Source of the DNA: JAIXWP01 sp965247015
GTDB lineage: Bacteria > Bacteroidota > Bacteroidia > Flavobacteriales_D > Sanyastnellaceae
Length of the DNA: 64,000 bases
Assembly: GCA_965247015.1 (NCBI GenBank)
Contig: CBDFGG010000004.1
Coordinates: 248,001 to 312,000, forward strand
Reading direction: 5' to 3'
The notes beneath the pieces were generated by a model. The model had not been told where the DNA came from. It saw nothing but the letters and a program-made list of their open reading frames with translations, and ran no database searches. Position numbers and translations under genes: made by a program. Shown in pieces: positions 42,633 through 51,500 of this stretch. The stretch's first letter is position 1. Every line of letters begins with the position of its first letter.

Positions 42633-45212
42633 TTATTGCTTCACGAATGAATGCGTTTTCACTTGATCTCCATTTTGAATTTGCATAAAGTAGTAACCAG
42701 CTGATAAGAACGAAACATCGAGATTAGTTCTATAGGCAGAGTCAGTTGTCTTAATAAACTCCTCACGAACAAGTGAACCATCCATTCCGATGATCTTCAT
42801 ACGAATGCCTTCTTCTTGTTGAACATCTGTAACTTCAAGTACCATGTTTCCACCCGTTGGGTTTGGATAAAGTGTTACATCAAATTCATAAGATGGATTC
42901 ATGATGAAACCAGCATTATCGTTGTAAGCACATGATCCATCATCGAATGTAGCGTAAGGATTAAAGTTGAGAGCTGTAGAGTCTGTGCAACCTTCAATCT
43001 CTGAACACATAGAATTAATTCCTACAAGATTTGCACCTTCAGACCCCCAGTCTAATGTTCCTTCGCTGTATGCATTAGGTCCAGAAAGAACATAATACGC
43101 ACCATTCCATCCATCACCCCAAGTGTCTTCCATTACAAGTGTATAGCATCCGCTTGGTACACATCCGTATACTACGTTTGTTTCCCAGCTGCCGAAGTTC
43201 TCACCAAACAATACGATTTCACCGTCTTCATTTAACAAAGAGAATCCAACTTCAGACCCCCAGATTTGTGTCTGAAGAACTACGCTAATAAACTCTTCTG
43301 TGCAATCGCCTTGATAGATACATGAACCATCATCTTCTGTTGCATAATAGTTATAGTTGAATGCAGTTGCATCTGTGCAACCGTAAATTGCCGGACCACA
43401 ACCTTCTGTGTTTATTCCAAATGCAGCAGTGCCTTCTAATCCATTGATTAGATTAAGCGACGCAACCCATTGGCCGTTTGCAGATACCTCGAGTGTACCA
43501 TTATCCCAACCATCGCCGAATGAGTCAAACATCATAACTGTGTAGCAACCATCACCAAGACAAACATAAGAAGTACCAGCGCCATTGTATGCTACCATTT
43601 CGCCATTTTCATTGTACACTGCGTATGACATTTCTTGCAACCAGTAGCTACCACCAAGAGTGAAGGTAACCATGTTTTGGAAACAATCCTCAGCGTAAAG
43701 ACATCCCCAGTTTTCTGTAGCAAGTGGGTCATAGTTCAAAGCTGTTGGATCTGTACAACCGTAGTATGGATACTGGCAAGTACCATCTTCAATGGTCGCT
43801 TCAGCATTGTAGTTAAGAGCTCCTGGGTCAGTGCAACCTGGGATAATTACTGGACCACAAGTTCCATCGATCGAGAAGATTGTAGAAGCATACTGAAGAC
43901 CAGAAGAAAGAGAAGTACCAGATAATTGTACTCCGTTAATAGTGATATTATAGTATCCACCATACCAACCATAAGGACCAGCATTGTTGATCATATTAAC
44001 AGTGTAGCAAGTGCCAGGAACAAGACAAACATTGAAGTATTCGATAGCACCACTTGTAAGGTTATCAACGTAGATTACTTCGTTGCCTTCGCCATCTAAG
44101 ATTTGCATTTCTAATTGCTCTCCGTTGCCAAATGCACATACATATAAAGAAGCAATTGTTCCATTGATAGCGCAGTATTCACAAGAGCCATCATCGAAGC
44201 TAGCTGAATAATCGAAGTTCAAGGCATTTGGATCCGTGCAACCACTGTAGATGCACGAGCCATCGCTGATTTGTGCTTCGGAATTGTAGTTATCTGCATT
44301 TGGATCCATGCAACCAGTTATTGGTCCACATGTTCCATCGATGCTAAACGAAACTGATTCCGTTTGTGCATTAGGAGAAAGTTCGTCATTGATATATTGA
44401 ACGCCGTTTCCGTTGATCCAGAAATAACCATTATACCATCCGAATGGTCCTGTGTTGTTGGTCATCACCGCAGTGTAACACTCGCCAGGAGTCAAACAAA
44501 TATCAGCATGTTGGATTGCACCATTGGAACCAAGCAACTCAGCAACAGAGTTACCGTTAGAATCGAAAATCTCAACTTCTAATTGGTAACCATTTGAGAA
44601 TGTGCAAAGGTAGAAATCCCCAATTACAGAGCCGGTTCCGCTGCAATATTCGCAAGAACCATCATCCTCTGTAGCCTGATAGCTATAGTTTAGAGCTGTA
44701 GCATCAGTACAACCTAAAATAATGCAAGAACCGTCTTCAACGTTTGCATCAGGATTGAAGTTAGCAGCTAGTGGATTAGTGCAACCCGCTGTCACTTCAT
44801 AACTTTCAATTGAGAATGTTACTGATCCAGTGCAAGCCGAACCGAAATCTCCCACTCGAAGTAAGTAAGTGTTTCCAGGGAGGAGTGAAACATTGAGCTG
44901 TGACTGAAGGCCGCAACCATCGTCATTGCTTGCTACAATAGAATTAGCGTCATTTTCCGTAAGTGGACAAGATGAATACAACCACAAACGTGTATCACAC
45001 GTGTTGAGTCCACACATAGAAATAAGGTATTGCCCTGCTACAGTTGGTTCGATAACGTACCAGTTGTCTTCATAGGCTCCTGTATTTACAGAAGGGATAG
45101 TGAGAGGTTGGGCTGATTGACAACTTTCTCCCGGCATTTGAGAGAAAGCAACTGTCGATTGAATAGCAAACACAAGCAGTGCTGCTATTCTTAGGAGTAG
45201 ATTTGGTTTCAT
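42633..45212 (-). CDS. DGSC-repeat surface protein with type A T9SS sorting domain
   Basis: About 859 residues from ATG 45212, which starts a signal peptide ending AFSQ; the 20 codons upstream look non-coding. The protein carries eight copies of a short cysteine repeat with the consensus GCTDxxALNYNxxATxDDGSC. Between them sit paired beta domains with a cysteine start and a GPxGWY motif, and two with DGW(D/N)(N/G)G motifs. The last 80 residues form a type A sorting domain: LYPNPTGGNMVLEV, IIGMDGSLVREE, AGYYFMQIQNGD, HSFVKQ. Expected to be exported by T9SS, cleaved and attached to the surface. The repeat family occurs widely in marine Bacteroidota; no enzyme motif is seen. Its terminator is shared with the glycosyltransferase gene. 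Confidence 0.92.
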   Translation of the reverse strand: MKPNLLLRIAALLVFAIQSTVAFSQMPGESCQSAQPLTIPSVNTGAYEDNWYVIEPTVAGQYLISMCGLNTCDTRLWLYSSCPLTENDANSIVASNDDGCGLQSQLNVSLLPGNTYLLRVGDFGSACTGSVTFSIESYEVTAGCTNPLAANFNPDANVEDGSCIILGCTDATALNYSYQATEDDGSCEYCSGTGSVIGDFYLCTFSNGYQLEVEIFDSNGNSVAELLGSNGAIQHADICLTPGECYTAVMTNNTGPFGWYNGYFWINGNGVQYINDELSPNAQTESVSFSIDGTCGPITGCMDPNADNYNSEAQISDGSCIYSGCTDPNALNFDYSASFDDGSCEYCAINGTIASLYVCAFGNGEQLEMQILDGEGNEVIYVDNLTSGAIEYFNVCLVPGTCYTVNMINNAGPYGWYGGYYNITINGVQLSGTSLSSGLQYASTIFSIDGTCGPVIIPGCTDPGALNYNAEATIEDGTCQYPYYGCTDPTALNYDPLATENWGCLYAEDCFQNMVTFTLGGSYWLQEMSYAVYNENGEMVAYNGAGTSYVCLGDGCYTVMMFDSFGDGWDNGTLEVSANGQWVASLNLINGLEGTAAFGINTEGCGPAIYGCTDATAFNYNYYATEDDGSCIYQGDCTEEFISVVLQTQIWGSEVGFSLLNEDGEIVLFGENFGSWETNVVYGCVPSGCYTLVMEDTWGDGWNGAYYVLSGPNAYSEGTLDWGSEGANLVGINSMCSEIEGCTDSTALNFNPYATFDDGSCAYNDNAGFIMNPSYEFDVTLYPNPTGGNMVLEVTDVQQEEGIRMKIIGMDGSLVREEFIKTTDSAYRTNLDVSFLSAGYYFMQIQNGDQVKTHSFVKQ

Positions 45213-45299
45213 ATAGGGTTGGTTATGGGCTATTTTGGTATGGCTAATATATCCAATTTCCTTGAAAGACAACCGAGTATGAAAAAAAGTTGCTTTTTG

Positions 45300-46490
45300 T
45301 TAAGAAATCACTCCACTACCTATTGACTCCCCTTCTAGATACCAAGCAGCAAATTGTCCGGAAGCCACGCCGCGCTGAGGTTCGTCGAAAATTACATGAA
45401 GTCCGTCCTTCACCTTAAATAATTCTGCCCCAACCAATTCTTGTCGATATCTGATACGGGCTTTGTAAAGCGCTCGCTCCCCGTCCTTTAATTCTAAATC
45501 GGGTCTAATCCAATGAATATCAGCATTTGGAATAAAAAGTCCGCGTCTATATAAGGCAGGGTGGTTTTCTCCTTGTCCAGTATAAACCCTATTCTCAGTG
45601 GTATCCGTATGTACAATGAATAATGGTTCGGCCTTTCCTCCTACTCCAAGCCCCTTACGTTGACCAATTGTATAATAATGAGCACCGTTGTGTGTTCCAA
45701 CCTTTTTAACTGGCACACCTGAAAATACATGTTGTTTTGAAGCCACCTCTGCATCCTCAAAAGTCAAGACAGGTCTATCATAAACCGAAAAATAAGATTC
45801 GTCCGCTGGAACCTCCACCACCTCTCCTGCTTTGGGCTGAAGCTGTTGTTGTAAAAACGTGGGAAGCTTCACTTTTCCAATGAAGCAAAGTCCTTGACTG
45901 TCCTTCTTTTCCGCTGTTGGCAACCCAATTTCTTTTGCTATCTCTCTTACCTGTGGTTTCTGTAGATGACCGATTGGAAATAAAGCCTGTGAAAGTTGAT
46001 CTTGAGAAAGTTGACACAAAAAATAGCTTTGGTCCTTATTCGGATCTGCCCCCGCGAGCAACTGGTATATGACTTTGCCGTTTTTATCGGTAAACTCAGA
46101 TTTTTGGCAATAGTGGCCAGTCGCAACAAAATCAGCTTTCAAGTTTTGAGCTGCTTTCAGGAAAATATCGAATTTTATTTCTCTATTACAAAGAACATCG
46201 GGATTAGGGGTACGGCCCATTTCGTACTCTCTGAACATGTAATCAACGATTCTCTCTTTGTATTCCTTGCTCAGATCGAGCACGTGAAAAGGTATACCGA
46301 GATGTTCCGCGACGAGCATGGCATCGTTGCTATCATCAATCCAAGGGCATTCATTATTGATCGTCACAGATTCATCGTGCCAATTGCGCATAAATATGCC
46401 AACTACTTCGTACCCTTGCTCTTGCAATAGATATGCTGCAACGCTAGAATCAACCCCTCCTGATAATCCGACAACGACCCTTTTATTCAT
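45300..46490 (-). CDS. mnmA: tRNA-specific 2-thiouridylase MnmA
   Basis: Installs 2-thiouridine at the wobble position U34 of tRNA for Lys, Glu and Gln, using ATP and sulfur from the cysteine desulfurase relay. 396 residues. PP-loop VVGLSGGVDSSVAAYLL at the N-terminus, IFMRNW, TPNPDVLCNREIKF with the first catalytic cysteine, KDQSYFLCQL, DSQGLCFIGKV with the second catalytic cysteine, then the C-terminal beta domains with HNGAHYYTIGQRKGLGVGG and GVASGQFAAWYLEGE. Cytoplasmic. A -7-like box TAATTTCG lies 4 nt before the ATG, suggesting a leaderless mRNA. Confidence 0.97.
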   Translation of the reverse strand: MNKRVVVGLSGGVDSSVAAYLLQEQGYEVVGIFMRNWHDESVTINNECPWIDDSNDAMLVAEHLGIPFHVLDLSKEYKERIVDYMFREYEMGRTPNPDVLCNREIKFDIFLKAAQNLKADFVATGHYCQKSEFTDKNGKVIYQLLAGADPNKDQSYFLCQLSQDQLSQALFPIGHLQKPQVREIAKEIGLPTAEKKDSQGLCFIGKVKLPTFLQQQLQPKAGEVVEVPADESYFSVYDRPVLTFEDAEVASKQHVFSGVPVKKVGTHNGAHYYTIGQRKGLGVGGKAEPLFIVHTDTTENRVYTGQGENHPALYRRGLFIPNADIHWIRPDLELKDGERALYKARIRYRQELVGAELFKVKDGLHVIFDEPQRGVASGQFAAWYLEGESIGSGVIS

Positions 46491-46494
46491 GTCG

Positions 46495-46502
46495 CGAAAT
46501 TA
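46495..46502 (-). promoter_or_regulatory. -7-like box of mnmA, leaderless arrangement
   Basis: The minus strand reads TAATTTCG, one mismatch to TAnnTTTG, ending 4 nt before the ATG at 46490. Confidence 0.4.
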
Positions 46503-46561
46503 GTGGAGGAAATGTTTTTAAAAAAGTAAAGCGCCTCATAACGAGACTTTTTACATAATAT

Positions 46562-46591
46562 TTTGAAAAAAATTAGGAACAATTACATTTG
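46562..46591 (+). promoter_or_regulatory. Promoter of the sigma factor operon (-33 and -7)
   Basis: TTTG at 46562-46565, an 18-nt spacer, then TACATTTG at 46584-46591. This is the best two-part match to the Bacteroidota housekeeping promoter in the window, 46 bp before the GTG at 46638. Confidence 0.7.
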
Positions 46592-46637
46592 TAAGTGGCA
46601 ACCCTTTTACATGGGGGCCGTCTAAATACCGAATTCC

Positions 46638-47213
46638 GTGAGTGAAGACAAGCAATTTCAACAGCTAATTGACGGCTGTCTCCAAGGAGACAGAAGGTCT
46701 CAACAGGCTGTTTATAAGCTTCTTTACGGAAAAATGAAGGCAGTTTGTCTTCGTTACACACGGGATTCAGATCAGGCGATGGATGTCCTCCAAGAAGGCT
46801 TTATTAAAGTCTTCCAAAACATGGAAAGATATTCAGGGTCGGGGTCATTCGAAGGCTGGGTAAGAAGAATCATGGTTAATCTTTCGATCGATCGTTTTCG
46901 AAAGTCTAAAAATGACTTCATACTTATGAATGACGCCATGAGCGCGGAACAGTGGGAAGACGAAATCGAAGAAGAAGAATTGGCCGAACAAGACCAATAC
47001 GATTTCAAACCCCATCAGATAATTGAAGCAATGCAACAATTATCCCCTGCTTATAGAACGGTCTTCAACCTTTACGTTTTTGAAAATTACACGCATCAGG
47101 ACATTGCAGATGCATTAGGAGTGAGTGTAGGGACTTCCAAAAGCAATTTTGCGAAGGCCAAACGCAATATGAAAAAGATACTTATAAAGAACTACGGCAA
47201 CGCGAATGAGTAA
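46638..47213 (+). CDS. ECF-type RNA polymerase sigma factor
   Basis: 191 residues from a GTG start. Region 2 (about 20-90) has DVLQEGFIKVFQNMERYSGSGSFEGWVRRIMVNLSIDRFRK, with the DA/DxxQ core-binding helix and the -10 recognition helix. Region 4 (about 130-185) is a helix-turn-helix with YRTVFNLYVFENYTHQDIADALGVSVGTSKS. It lacks regions 1 and 3, so it is group IV (ECF). The linker is very acidic (EEEELAEQD). Its last 8 bp overlap the start of the membrane protein gene, a typical sigma/anti-sigma arrangement. It has its own strong promoter. The targets are unknown; the type B cargo genes downstream are candidates. Confidence 0.95.
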   Translation: MSEDKQFQQLIDGCLQGDRRSQQAVYKLLYGKMKAVCLRYTRDSDQAMDVLQEGFIKVFQNMERYSGSGSFEGWVRRIMVNLSIDRFRKSKNDFILMNDAMSAEQWEDEIEEEELAEQDQYDFKPHQIIEAMQQLSPAYRTVFNLYVFENYTHQDIADALGVSVGTSKSNFAKAKRNMKKILIKNYGNANE

Positions 47214-48453
47214 TAAATTTACCCCATTTGAGGATAAAATACGAGAGTCTCTAGATCACTACGAATTACCATTCGAAGCTAGTAGCTGGAACGATCTTGA
47301 AAACCGAATGAAAGGCAACGGAGCTAACGCCAATACATGGGTAGTTGCTCTTGTAGCTGCATGTGTTTTCACTGCAATCGGCTCTTACACTCTTTATAAA
47401 TACAGCTTTAATCTTATTGATGCTAAGAAAGGACATGGCATCGCTCGTTTTGAATCTACCTCAAGAGTATCCAACTCATCTTCGAACGCATCTAGTGTTA
47501 ACGTGATTGAACAAGAAAACAGTTCAAATGACGCTTCGACATCTGGTAGTACGAATATCAATCTTACTCCCCTTGCAGCCAATAACAATAATGCTGCTAA
47601 TACGACTCAGAATTCCATTCCAACAGAAAATATTCTAACGGAAGCAAGCACTCCAATCAACGAAGTAATTGTTCCAAAGACATCTACAGCACTTTCAGTA
47701 AGACCAAGCGTGACTACTTCATGTGCAGGTGGCGAAATTGACTTCAACGCTGTAAATGGTCCGAATGAAGGAAGCTACTTATGGAACTTTGGTGATGGTA
47801 ATTTCTCCAATAAGCCAAATCCTAAGCACAAGTACGTGAAGCCTGGGGTATATGATGTATCACTTTCTATCACTTCCAAGAAAGATGGTCAAATCAATAC
47901 TACGGTGATGAACGACCTTATCACTATTCACCCGGCACCGAATGCTGAATTCGAATGGGATTTCGTGAACAGCGCTAGTGAAGAACCTACCGTAAAAATC
48001 ATCAATACCAGTGAAAACGCAACAAGCTACAACTGGAAATTTGGTGACGGTTCAACCTCAAATGTGATCAGCCCAATCCGTTCTTATACCGACCGCGGCA
48101 AACAAATGATCGCCCTTGAAGTATCTAATGAGTGGGGCTGCGCTGATAGCAAAGTGAAGTATATTCACATCAACCAAGATTATAACTTAATGGCTCCAGA
48201 AAAATTCAGCCCGAAGACGAATGTCTTCATGCCTGAAGGACTGAAGCAAGGAAAGTCTCAATTCAAATTGACCATCTACAATGGTGAAAAGCCTATCTAC
48301 GAGACTACCAATAAAACCAAAGGATGGGACGGAACCCTTCCATCAGGAGCTACAGCTGTAGCGGGTGATCAATATCCTTGGATTGTGATCATCTATAACG
48401 ACACCACCAAAGAAGAGAAATACTTCAGCGGCATAGTAACGATTCTTCCTTAA
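47206..48453 (+). CDS. Anti-sigma-like membrane protein with PKD domains and a type B CTD-like end
   Basis: 415 residues. Residues 1-42 form a cytoplasmic segment (FTPFEDKIRESLDHYELPF) of the kind seen at the start of Bacteroidota anti-sigma-like proteins. A single membrane helix follows at about 43-67. A Ser/Asn-rich linker (about 70-160) leads to two PKD domains, about 165-245 with YLWNFGDGNFS and about 246-322 with YNWKFGDGSTS. Residues about 323-415 align by eye with the CHU_C/type B T9SS sorting domain: FSPKTNVFMPEG in place of TPNGDGxND, then FKLTIYNGEKPIYE, GWDGTLPSGA and a final GIVTILP. The gene overlaps the sigma factor gene by 8 bp and ends with a terminator. Regulation of that sigma factor is inferred from position and topology. 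Confidence 0.88.
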   Translation: MSNKFTPFEDKIRESLDHYELPFEASSWNDLENRMKGNGANANTWVVALVAACVFTAIGSYTLYKYSFNLIDAKKGHGIARFESTSRVSNSSSNASSVNVIEQENSSNDASTSGSTNINLTPLAANNNNAANTTQNSIPTENILTEASTPINEVIVPKTSTALSVRPSVTTSCAGGEIDFNAVNGPNEGSYLWNFGDGNFSNKPNPKHKYVKPGVYDVSLSITSKKDGQINTTVMNDLITIHPAPNAEFEWDFVNSASEEPTVKIINTSENATSYNWKFGDGSTSNVISPIRSYTDRGKQMIALEVSNEWGCADSKVKYIHINQDYNLMAPEKFSPKTNVFMPEGLKQGKSQFKLTIYNGEKPIYETTNKTKGWDGTLPSGATAVAGDQYPWIVIIYNDTTKEEKYFSGIVTILP

Positions 48454-48479
48454 CCAAAACCAACCAATAAACCAAAAAA

Positions 48480-48509
48480 GAGTCCCGACATCCTGTCGGG
48501 ATTTTTTTT
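48480..48509 (+). terminator. Terminator of the sigma/anti-sigma-like operon
   Basis: CCCGACA / TGTCGGG around TCC, followed by ATTTTTTTT. It separates the operon from the palindrome and promoter just downstream. Confidence 0.92.
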
Positions 48510-48512
48510 GCC

Positions 48513-48552
48513 AAATCCAGAGTTATTAACACGTGTTAATAACTCTGGATTT
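48513..48552. promoter_or_regulatory. 40-bp perfect palindrome at the promoter of the first giant cargo gene
   Basis: The left half AAATCCAGAGTTATTAACAC is followed with no spacer by its exact reverse complement, ending in CTCTGGATTT; the centre is CACGTG. It ends 2 bp before the -7 box TACCTTTG and covers the place where the -33 element would be. Best explained as an operator for a dimeric or tetrameric regulator, or a cruciform or RNA hairpin. The right arm is followed by only four T in all, so it is a weak terminator at best. Confidence 0.8.
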
Positions 48553-48554
48553 TG

Positions 48555-48562
48555 TACCTTTG
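48555..48562 (+). promoter_or_regulatory. -7 box of the giant cargo gene at 48592
   Basis: TACCTTTG, exact TAnnTTTG match, 29 bp before ATG 48592 and just 2 bp after the palindrome. Confidence 0.6.
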
Positions 48563-48591
48563 CACCTCCTAATCCGTGCACCTAACCACCA

Positions 48592-51500
48592 ATGAGAATT
48601 ATCTTCCTGATAATTAGCGCTATGCTTGTCCTTGTAGGACAAATCGCCCATTCTCAGGTGACGGTGGTGCCCGCGTCCTCAAGCTGCAACTGCAACGGTA
48701 GCTTCACCTACACCCCCTATCCGGGCACCCCAACTATTTTTCAAGTACAAGATTTTTCTAGCGCCGTGATTTTGAATGCGGGAGACCCAAACGGGACTCT
48801 TACGATGAATAACCTCTGCGGCTCAATATTTTTAGTCACAGCAACTTCCCCTAGCGGATCAACTCAAGCATTTATTCAAGTGAATGCTCTCGGTGCAGGA
48901 ATAGGAACTGCCAATACAGCCAATATTTGTTCTACCAGCGGAAGTGTAAATCTCACAACATTCCTTGGAGCTTTCTCCGCAGGAGGAATTTGGAGACGTC
49001 CCAATGGAACCACTTTTAATGGTGTTTACAATCCTCTCGTTGAAAATGGTGGTATATACTCCTATTCTCAAAACATTGCAGGTTGCATAGTAACCACCGG
49101 AGTACTTGTCAATGAAATCCAGAATGCAAACGCCGGATTACAAACAACCATTCTGATTTGTGACACCTACAATCCATTTTTCATGACGGACTTCCTGAAT
49201 GGAAATCCTGATTATGGCGGCACATGGCTCGATGCATCTGGAAATACGGTAAGTGGGTTTTTCGATCCTTCTACGACACCCAGCAGTACTTATGTCTATA
49301 TGATCGATAATGTCCCTGGTTGTAATCCTGTTTTTAATACTCTTGTTATTGATGTAAATGTGACACCAGATGCGGGCGGAGATGTCAGTCTAGTGGTTTG
49401 TGATAACGCAGCTTCTTTCAATCTTTTCGACCAGCTAGCAGGAACGCCAGATAACAATGGAACTTGGTATGGCCCGAGCAACACTCCTACAGATAACATT
49501 TTCGATCCATCCTCTGACCCGCTTGGAGTTTATAGATATGTTGTGAATGCCTTGGTCCCTTGTCAGACGCAAGAGGCAGAAGTAAATATTGCTTACACAC
49601 CGAATGATCCTTCGGGTGAACCGAGTGCGCTTACTGTTTGTGCCAATGGCCCATCCTTCGATATGACAGCAGCTCTTAGCGGCTCGCCGACATTTGGTGG
49701 CGTATGGAAAAACGCCGCGAATCAAGTGGTTAGCAATGTTTATAATCCTACTACATCCGCGCCGGGGGTGTACAATTATCTTTTTCCCAATGTTGGTTGT
49801 AGTCAAACAGGCGCGCAGTTAACCGTGCAGGAAGAATTACCTCCCAACGCGGGTAATGATGTAACTACCGAATTGTGTCAATCAAACGCACCACTCAATC
49901 TGTATTCGCTAGTTAGTGGCGGCAGCGGCAATGGAAATTTCTATGATTTAAACCAAAACATTTTTTCAAATCCAGCGGATATTTCATTTAGTCAGCTTAT
50001 CACATTGACTTATGAAGTGACTGGAACTTTTTGTCCTATAGATATTGCCAATTTTACAATTGGGGTGGTAAGCCCGCCCAATACCCCTCAGGACATATTC
50101 TTGGAGTATTGCACTATTGACAACCCAGTAGATTTAAATTCTAACTATCCGAACATTGCATTTCCAGAGTGGACAGATGGAAGTGGAAATATTGTTTCGT
50201 CCACATTCGATCCCGAGATCGATATATCACAAACTTTAACGATCACTTCCCTTTCAAATAATGCTTGTCCCGATATTCAAGCACAAGCTGAAATCACAGT
50301 CAACACACCACTTTTTGCCGATCAAAATTATTCAGTGAATGTATGCATCACGGATACTCCATTTGAACTAGATCCATTTCTTTCGAATGGTGAAACGGGA
50401 TTGGGTCAATGGTGGAATCAAACAGGTTCTTCAGTGTCTACTCCTGTTTCGATTTCCGTTCCTGGACAATATAATTTTGATTACATCAGCAATGATAACG
50501 GTGCATGTCCAGACAACGTCGTAACGCTCGAACTGAATGTTTCGGATAGCATTAATGCAGGCCTTGACTCATCAATTGAAATATGTGGAGATGATGATTT
50601 GTTTGATTTGAATAGTCTTCTTTCTGAAACTATAGATCAGAGTGGGCAATGGTATTTTGCATCGAATGCTCTTGCAACTTCGATTATTGATCCTGCATTA
50701 CTCAACTCTGGAATCTATGTTTATCAATTGCCTGCAAATATTGGTTGTCCATTGGATGAAAGCGAGCATACTGTAGCCATTAGAACTCCTATTGTTGCAG
50801 AAGCAGGAAATGCCTCAGCCATTTGTTCTGGTGAATCACCAATTGCAATTGGTTCAAGCTCGCTGCCTGGAGTTAATTACAGCTGGTTTCCCGCGACGAA
50901 TATTTCTAATGCCAACACTTCGAACCCAACCGTGAATATTGAAAACACAACCTCACAACCAATTTCTCAAGAATATTTTGTAACCATCGACGATGGAGTT
51001 TGTGATGATGTTGATTCCATCACTGTTGTGGTCAATCCACTTCCTGTCGTGCAGCTGCCAAATGAAATTGAGTTGTGCTTAGGAGATGAAATTACATTGA
51101 GCGCATCAGGCAATTATGATTTCAACTGGGCACCTTCGCAATTGTTCTCAAATAGCACTTTACCCACGCAAACGATTTCTCCAATCAATGATGCGACTAT
51201 TTTTTTACAAGCCACGAATGTCTACAATTGTGTAACATCAACTACGGCCGAATTAATAGTTCATCCTTTACCTGAATTATTTTATGAATGGGAATTTCAA
51301 GAGAGTTGTTCGCCTTTCGAATTAGAATTAAATCCATATTTAGATTTAGAAAATTTCGAGTCTGGACAATGGTACTTGAGCAATCAATTGATCTCTGAGA
51401 ACGACTCGTTGAGCTATTCCATATTTGAAGCAGGCACGTATGATTTGATATTCGTTGCGCAAAGTGAAGAAGGTTGCGAATCATCTTGGGAGTTTGCCCA

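Noticed and set aside
45996..46430. 144-codon plus-strand frame inside mnmA
   Set aside because: Shadow of a strongly conserved gene.
48513..48552. Palindrome as a plain rho-independent terminator
   Set aside because: A standard terminator with a longer T-run already ends the upstream operon 4 bp before; the palindrome has no loop, only a four-base T-run, and overlaps a promoter. A terminator role is not excluded, only less likely.
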